This document shows positions 4,678 through 7,995 of a stretch of 7,995 bases of DNA, piece by piece. Each line of letters opens with the position of its first letter. Positions within the stretch are counted from its first letter, which is position 1. The position numbers and the translations under genes were made by a program. The DNA is from Thermoleophilia bacterium (lineage in GTDB: Bacteria > Actinomycetota > Thermoleophilia > Gaiellales > Gaiellaceae). The stretch lies in assembly GCA_025935275.1 (NCBI GenBank), contig JAICVP010000091.1, positions 1-7,995 on the forward strand. The letters run 5' to 3'. The notes under the pieces are model-generated. The model ran no database searches and was not told the DNA's origin. It worked only from the letters and a program-made list of their open reading frames with translations.

Positions 4678-5849
4678 CGCTCGCTTTCATGCCGCCGGCC
4701 GAGCCCCCGCCGACGCCGCCCGCGATCTACGCACCGGCTCCGCGGGAGGTGTCTTTCGGACAGATCAAGGGGCGCGTGGCTGCCGGCACGCGGATCGTGA
4801 GCATCCGCGTGGCCGGCGAATACAAGGGGCATGCGAACCTCGACGGACGCCGGTTCTGGAAGACCCTCTCCCTGCCGAGTCGCGACGTCACGATCCGCAT
4901 CACGACGGTGAACGCGATGGGCGACAAAGCCTCGTCGTCGGTCGGTCCCGTCTACGGGCTCTCCCGCCGAGCCCGCCCGCACGCGGCCAAGGGCTCCCTC
5001 GACCGCGCGCTGCAGCGCAAGATTCGAGCGCTCGTCGACGCCTTCCCCGGAACGTCGTCGGTCTACGTCCAGGACTTGCTGACGGGAAAGGGTGCCGCGT
5101 GGAATGCGCGGGCTCGGTTCATGGGCGCCTCAACGCTCAAGCTCGGGATCGCGATCGAGGTGCTGCGCGTGCTCAGCGCCAAGCCGGCACCCGACTCGCA
5201 GATCGGCTCACTCTTCCGCCGCATGCTGGTCTATTCCGACAACGGGGCAGCGAACGACCTCGAGGCCTGGCTCGGCGGCGGGTCGATCTACACGGGGAGC
5301 GCGAGGGTCACGGCCACGCTGCGGGCCCTGGGGCTCTACGACTCCTACATCAACGGTGGCTACATCCTGGGGACGGCCGACCGGGCGCCGATTCCGCTCA
5401 ACGTGGTCGACCAGCCGTCGTACTTCAACACCGGCAAGTACACGTCGGCCTGGGATCTCGCGCGCGTGCACAAGTTTCTCCATCGAGGTGCGGGTGGGCA
5501 CGGGCCGCTCCTCGGGCTGTCCGGGCATTTCACGGCCAGCGACGCACGTTTCATGCTCTGGACGCTGGCCCACGTTCAGGATCCCGGCAAACTCGACCGC
5601 TACGTGGGCTCGGAACCCGGCGTGTCCGTGCTGCACAAGGCTGGGTGGATCTCCGTCGCGCGGCACGACAGCGGGCTCGTGTACTGGCAGGACGGTGGTT
5701 TCGTCGCAGTCCTCATGACCTACCGCTCGACCGGAGTGAGCTCCTCCTCGGATGTTCTCGCCGGGCAGATCGCCAAGACCGCGTTCGAGCACTTCTCGCA
5801 GGCGGCAGCCGGCGCGCGTTCGGCCAGCGGTCGTCTGTTCCGCTTCTAG
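4674..5849 (+). CDS. Serine hydrolase of the beta-lactamase/PBP-like fold with N-terminal beta domain
   Basis: Penicillin-recognising-enzyme-like hydrolase of 391 residues. Counting from GTG 4674, the catalytic triplets are S153-T-L-K156 (SxxK), S188-D-N (SDN) and K322-A-G (a KTG-like triad). The class A Glu166 motif (ExxLN) is not seen, so a carboxypeptidase, esterase or other acyl-serine enzyme is more likely than a true beta-lactamase. Residues about 27-95 (REVSFGQIKGRV...VTIRITTVNAMGDK...VGPVYG) look like a small Ig-like beta sandwich, joined to the catalytic part by a basic linker (SRRARPHAAKG). The N-terminus is proline-rich (PPAEPPPTPPA) with only a very short hydrophobic stretch, so no standard signal peptide is evident although the family usually acts outside the membrane. 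GTG 4674 makes a 4-nt GTGA overlap with the previous gene; GTG 4671 is possible. Confidence 0.85.
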   Translation: MTLAFMPPAEPPPTPPAIYAPAPREVSFGQIKGRVAAGTRIVSIRVAGEYKGHANLDGRRFWKTLSLPSRDVTIRITTVNAMGDKASSSVGPVYGLSRRARPHAAKGSLDRALQRKIRALVDAFPGTSSVYVQDLLTGKGAAWNARARFMGASTLKLGIAIEVLRVLSAKPAPDSQIGSLFRRMLVYSDNGAANDLEAWLGGGSIYTGSARVTATLRALGLYDSYINGGYILGTADRAPIPLNVVDQPSYFNTGKYTSAWDLARVHKFLHRGAGGHGPLLGLSGHFTASDARFMLWTLAHVQDPGKLDRYVGSEPGVSVLHKAGWISVARHDSGLVYWQDGGFVAVLMTYRSTGVSSSSDVLAGQIAKTAFEHFSQAAAGARSASGRLFRF

Positions 5850-5853
5850 GGCC

Positions 5854-5859
5854 TAGGAT
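5854..5859 (+). promoter_or_regulatory. Possible -10 element before the coiled-coil gene
   Basis: TAGGAT (4 of 6 to TATAAT) lies 6 nt before ATG 5866 in the 16-bp gap after the serine hydrolase stop. It could give a leaderless transcript separate from the upstream operon. GAGG at 5860-5863 is only 2 nt from ATG, too close to be a good ribosome site, though AGGA within the hexamer could also pair with 16S rRNA. The reading is therefore ambiguous. Confidence 0.3.
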
Positions 5860-5865
5860 GAGGCG

Positions 5866-7167
5866 ATGGCCCTCGCCCTCGAGATCGCCTTCGCAGCGGC
5901 GATCGGCGTCGTAGCGCTTTCGCTTCTCGCCGTCGTCTTGGGGAAGGCAAGCGACCGCCTTCTGCTCTGGATCACGGTCGCCCTCGCGATCGGCGCAGCG
6001 ATTGGGGCGATCGCGCTCGGCATCGATCTCGCGAACTCGTTTACGGACGTGGACGCGCTCATCCTCGTCGCCGGAGGGCTCGCCGCCGCCGCAGTCGCCG
6101 AGGCCGGCCTGCTGGCCCTGAACCGTGGTCTCCGGCGCATGCAGCAAGTCGAACACCTCGCGGATGAAGCTCGTGACGAGATCCGGGCTTTCGCCGACGA
6201 GGAGGCGCGCCAGCGCATCCTCGAGCTGGAGCGGATGCTCGCGCGCGAACGCGCGAACACGAGCCACCAGCTCAGCGAGCAGGAGCGGCGTCTCGCCGAG
6301 GAGCGGCGGGACACCGTTGAGCGCCAGACGGAACGGGCCCGCGTCGAGCTCACCCAGACCGTCGCCTCCGTGCAGGAGCGGCTCGAGCAGCGGCTGATGG
6401 CCTGGGCGGCAGACCTGGACCGCGGGCAGCGCGAGCTCGAGCGGAAGCTCGTCGAGCTCGGCCAGCAGCAGCGCGAAGCCGTCACCGCGTACGAGGCCCG
6501 CCTCGCCGCCGACGCCGAGCGGGTCGATGCCGCGAGCGAGGAGCAGCGCCTCGCATTGGCAAAGCTCCGCGAGGAGCTGCAGCGGTTTGGAAGCTCCTTC
6601 CTGGAGGAGGGGCGCTCCGACATCGAGATCCACGCCGCCGAAAGACGCCGGGCCCTCCACGAGGTCAGCGAGCGACTCCGCGCGCGCGAGCGGTCCCTCC
6701 GCGAGCAGCTGGAGCGGGACGAGGTCGAGTCGAGAGCGCGAATCGCCGCCGGCCTCGAAGAGGCGGAGCGACGCCACCTGGCCGCGCTCGACCGAGCTTT
6801 GGAACGCGCCGCGACGCGACTCAGCGAGTACGCCGAGAAGCAGTTCGACGCTCAGATCAAGGAGTCGCGCGAGAAGGCGGCCGAACGCTTGTCGCGCGAG
6901 CTCGAGAAGGCGATCGAGCAATTCGCCCGCCAGGCGGAGAAGGACGTCGCCGACCGCATCGCTGAGATGGCGCGCATGACCGCCGACCGGCTCCAGCGAA
7001 GGATCAACGACGTCGCGCGCTCCGCAGAGGCGCAGCACGAGCTTGCCGCCGAACGGGTTCGCCACCTCTCCGCGAGGCTCGAGGAAGCGCTCGCATTCGC
7101 CGAGGAGCGGCAGGCCGCTCTCGAAGCCGAGTTGGACGCCTCGGTTCGCAGTCTCGACCGCGATTGA
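5866..7167 (+). CDS. Membrane-anchored long coiled-coil protein of unknown function
   Basis: A 433-residue protein with three hydrophobic helices at the N-terminus (about 4-26, 32-55 and 62-84), then a nearly unbroken Glu/Arg/Ala/Leu-rich helical region from about 90 to 430. Heptad-like runs such as LEQRLMAWAADLDRGQRELE and REKAAERLSRELEKAIEQF are visible. There are no cysteines and no catalytic motif. The architecture suggests a membrane-tethered rod in which the coiled coil probably extends into the cytoplasm. Similarity-based tools may call it an apolipoprotein-like, SMC-like or RmuC-like protein, but I see no ATPase or nuclease motif. A role in envelope organisation, scaffolding or DNA/membrane tethering is conceivable but not shown. 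The TAG of the serine hydrolase ends 16 bp before the ATG, so co-transcription is possible despite a candidate promoter in the gap. Confidence 0.85.
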   Translation: MALALEIAFAAAIGVVALSLLAVVLGKASDRLLLWITVALAIGAAIGAIALGIDLANSFTDVDALILVAGGLAAAAVAEAGLLALNRGLRRMQQVEHLADEARDEIRAFADEEARQRILELERMLARERANTSHQLSEQERRLAEERRDTVERQTERARVELTQTVASVQERLEQRLMAWAADLDRGQRELERKLVELGQQQREAVTAYEARLAADAERVDAASEEQRLALAKLREELQRFGSSFLEEGRSDIEIHAAERRRALHEVSERLRARERSLREQLERDEVESRARIAAGLEEAERRHLAALDRALERAATRLSEYAEKQFDAQIKESREKAAERLSRELEKAIEQFARQAEKDVADRIAEMARMTADRLQRRINDVARSAEAQHELAAERVRHLSARLEEALAFAEERQAALEAELDASVRSLDRD

Positions 7168-7186
7168 AACTGACTTTTCGGGGGAG

Positions 7187-7210
7187 GGTTCGTCCTAAGG
7201 AAACCGAACC
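7187..7210 (+). repeat. Inverted repeat GGTTCG...CGAACC upstream of the 68-aa gene
   Basis: Six-base perfect arms (7187-7192 and 7205-7210) enclose a 12-nt loop with an inner CCT-A-AGG mini-dyad (7194-7200). The 3' arm ends 8 nt before ATG 7219. No U-tract follows, so it is not a standard terminator for the coiled-coil gene. It could be an operator or a leader hairpin that affects translation. Confidence 0.35.
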
Positions 7211-7218
7211 TACGCGGA

Positions 7219-7425
7219 ATGGAAGAGACGTTGACCACTCTCGAGCGGGAAAAGGACGAGCGCGGCAAGGTGGAAAGCTGGCGGCTCCACGTTCTGATGG
7301 AGGCCGGCTACCCGCTTCCCCTCGCCGAGCGGATCGCGCAGAGCGACGCGGATCTCCACGAGGCGGTCGAGCTGGTCGGGCCGCGTGGGTGTGTTCCGGA
7401 CGTCGCCGCCCAGATCCTGCTCTAA
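7219..7425 (+). CDS. Small conserved-looking protein, 68 aa, unknown function
   Basis: A short soluble protein starting MEETLTTLEREKDERGKVES. The core WRLHVLMEAGYPLPLAERIAQSD (21-43) followed by DLHEAVELVGPRGCVPDVAAQIL (45-67) looks like a compact three-helix unit, and resembles small actinobacterial hypothetical proteins of the pattern W-R-x2-L-x2-AGY...A-x2-IA-x-S-D...DLH-x-AV-x-LV...GC-x5-A-x-x-IL; this resemblance is from memory and untested. There is one cysteine (58) and no membrane segment. ATG 7219 lacks a good ribosome site; GTG 7270 is an alternative start that would keep the conserved-looking core only. It lies between the coiled-coil gene (51 nt upstream) and xseA (49 nt downstream). 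No function is proposed. Confidence 0.7.
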   Translation: MEETLTTLEREKDERGKVESWRLHVLMEAGYPLPLAERIAQSDADLHEAVELVGPRGCVPDVAAQILL

Positions 7426-7461
7426 AGCGCGCCGATTTCTTCCGCGCCCGCTCTGCTGAGC

Positions 7462-7467
7462 TAGATT
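7462..7467 (+). promoter_or_regulatory. Probable -10 element of xseA
   Basis: TAGATT (4 of 6 to TATAAT) lies 7 nt before the GTG start of xseA with no Shine-Dalgarno between, in the 49-bp gap after the 68-aa gene. It fits the leaderless pattern seen at other genes of the window. No good -35 box is visible. Confidence 0.42.
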
Positions 7468-7474
7468 CGAGCGG

Positions 7475-7995
7475 GTGAAGGTCGAGCCGCTCCTCTACGG
7501 CGACCGCAAGGTCTACACAGTGTCCGCGTTCAACCGCGGCGTCGCGTCCTGGGTGGCCAGGCTGCCCTCGATCTGGGTCGAGGGAGAGGTCACGGAGTTC
7601 CGCCGCCAGCAGGGCTGGCAGAGCGTTTTCTTCACGCTCAAGGACTCCACGGACGGCGCCTGTCTTCCCGTGAGCATGCCGCGGGGCCGCTTCGACGGCC
7701 TCCGGCTCGAGCTCGCCGACGGCATGACCGTGCATGTCTTCGGCCGCCCGGAGCTGTACGAGGCGCGCGGGGTGTTCCAGCTCCGCGCGCTCACGATCGA
7801 GCCGCTCGGCCTGGGCGCGATTCTCGCCGGGCTCGAGCGCCTGAAGCAGAGGCTGGCCGCGGAAGGGCTCTTCGCCCCCGACCGCAAGCGGCCGCTGCCG
7901 GTCCTGCCGCGGCGGATAGGGGTGCTCACCGGCAACGAGGCCGCCGCCAAGCGCGACTTCGTCACGGCCGTCCAGAGCCGCTTTCCGGCGGCAAA
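7475..7995 (+). CDS. xseA: Exodeoxyribonuclease VII large subunit, partial (C-terminal part beyond right edge)
   Basis: Large subunit of exonuclease VII, which degrades single-stranded DNA to acid-soluble oligonucleotides in repair and, with many XseB small subunits, forms the active enzyme in the cytoplasm. The 173 codons present cover the N-terminal OB-fold DNA-binding domain, with YTVSAFNRGVASWVARLPSIWVEGEVTEF (14-42) and VFFTLKD (51-57), and the start of the catalytic domain: LGAILAGLERLKQRLAAEGLF (113-133), then RRIGVLTGNEAAAKRDFVTAV (146-166). In the latter, most relatives read GVVTS..GAAxxD, so TGNEAAAKRD is a modest variant. The start is GTG 7475, chosen by family alignment and the TAGATT hexamer upstream. 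The family is about 400-450 residues, so over half is missing. xseB commonly follows, but it lies outside the window. Confidence 0.95.
   Translation, partial: MKVEPLLYGDRKVYTVSAFNRGVASWVARLPSIWVEGEVTEFRRQQGWQSVFFTLKDSTDGACLPVSMPRGRFDGLRLELADGMTVHVFGRPELYEARGVFQLRALTIEPLGLGAILAGLERLKQRLAAEGLFAPDRKRPLPVLPRRIGVLTGNEAAAKRDFVTAVQSRFPAA

Noticed and set aside
4674..5849. Calling the serine hydrolase a class A beta-lactamase
   Set aside because: SxxK, SDN and a KTG-like motif are present, but the ExxLN motif with the deacylating Glu was not found. The fold alone does not show resistance activity.
5713..7065. 450-codon open frame on the minus strand
   Set aside because: It is antisense to the coiled-coil gene, which has clear membrane helices and heptad-rich coding. 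The Leu/Arg/Gly-rich composition is typical of a GC-rich shadow frame.
5866..7167. Annotating the coiled-coil protein as SMC or RmuC
   Set aside because: No Walker A/B, hinge or nuclease motif can be seen; resemblance would rest on coiled-coil composition only.
1..7995. tRNA, CRISPR, insertion sequence, phage or attachment site
   Set aside because: No direct repeats of array type, no cloverleaf-like sequence, no transposase or integrase, and no abrupt composition change were seen on reading.

Overview
The window is high-GC bacterial DNA with dense, short-spaced genes on both strands, frequent GTG starts and few Shine-Dalgarno sites. Several genes have a TANNNT-like hexamer 6-9 nt before the start codon, which suggests leaderless transcription. 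Together with a ferritin close to the mycobacterial BfrB type, this points to an actinobacterium, perhaps of the Thermoleophilia (Gaiellales/Solirubrobacterales) type. The class-level placement is inference.

Left arm, minus strand: the N-terminal 206 codons of a proline dehydrogenase run off the left edge. Upstream of it lies a two-gene unit, a roughly 98-aa protein of unknown function translationally coupled (TGATG) to a LysE/RhtB-type exporter. Diverging from that unit is a plus-strand ferritin followed after 6 nt by a GNAT acetyltransferase. The GNAT gene converges on an unknown 183-aa gene, and their TAG stops interlock in one CTAG.

Centre, plus strand: starting 18 bp from the unknown gene is a tightly overlapping operon. 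It contains a UbiE/MenG-like class I methyltransferase, a polytopic membrane protein with remote UbiA-like features (11-nt overlap), and a beta-lactamase-fold serine hydrolase (4-nt GTGA overlap). This looks like a lipid, quinone or envelope module, but the substrate cannot be read from sequence.

Right arm, plus strand: a protein with about three N-terminal membrane segments and a coiled coil of over 300 residues, then a small 68-aa protein preceded by a hairpin, then the first 173 codons of exonuclease VII large subunit (xseA), cut by the window edge. Apart from the 93-bp gap at 621-713, the gaps between genes are about 50 bp or less. I see no RNA gene, CRISPR array, insertion sequence or phage signature. 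The items most worth a second look are two compact divergent promoters with overlapping opposing -10 hexamers, the methyltransferase/UbiA-like/serine hydrolase operon, and the membrane-anchored coiled-coil protein. I do not see clear evidence of a wholly new system.
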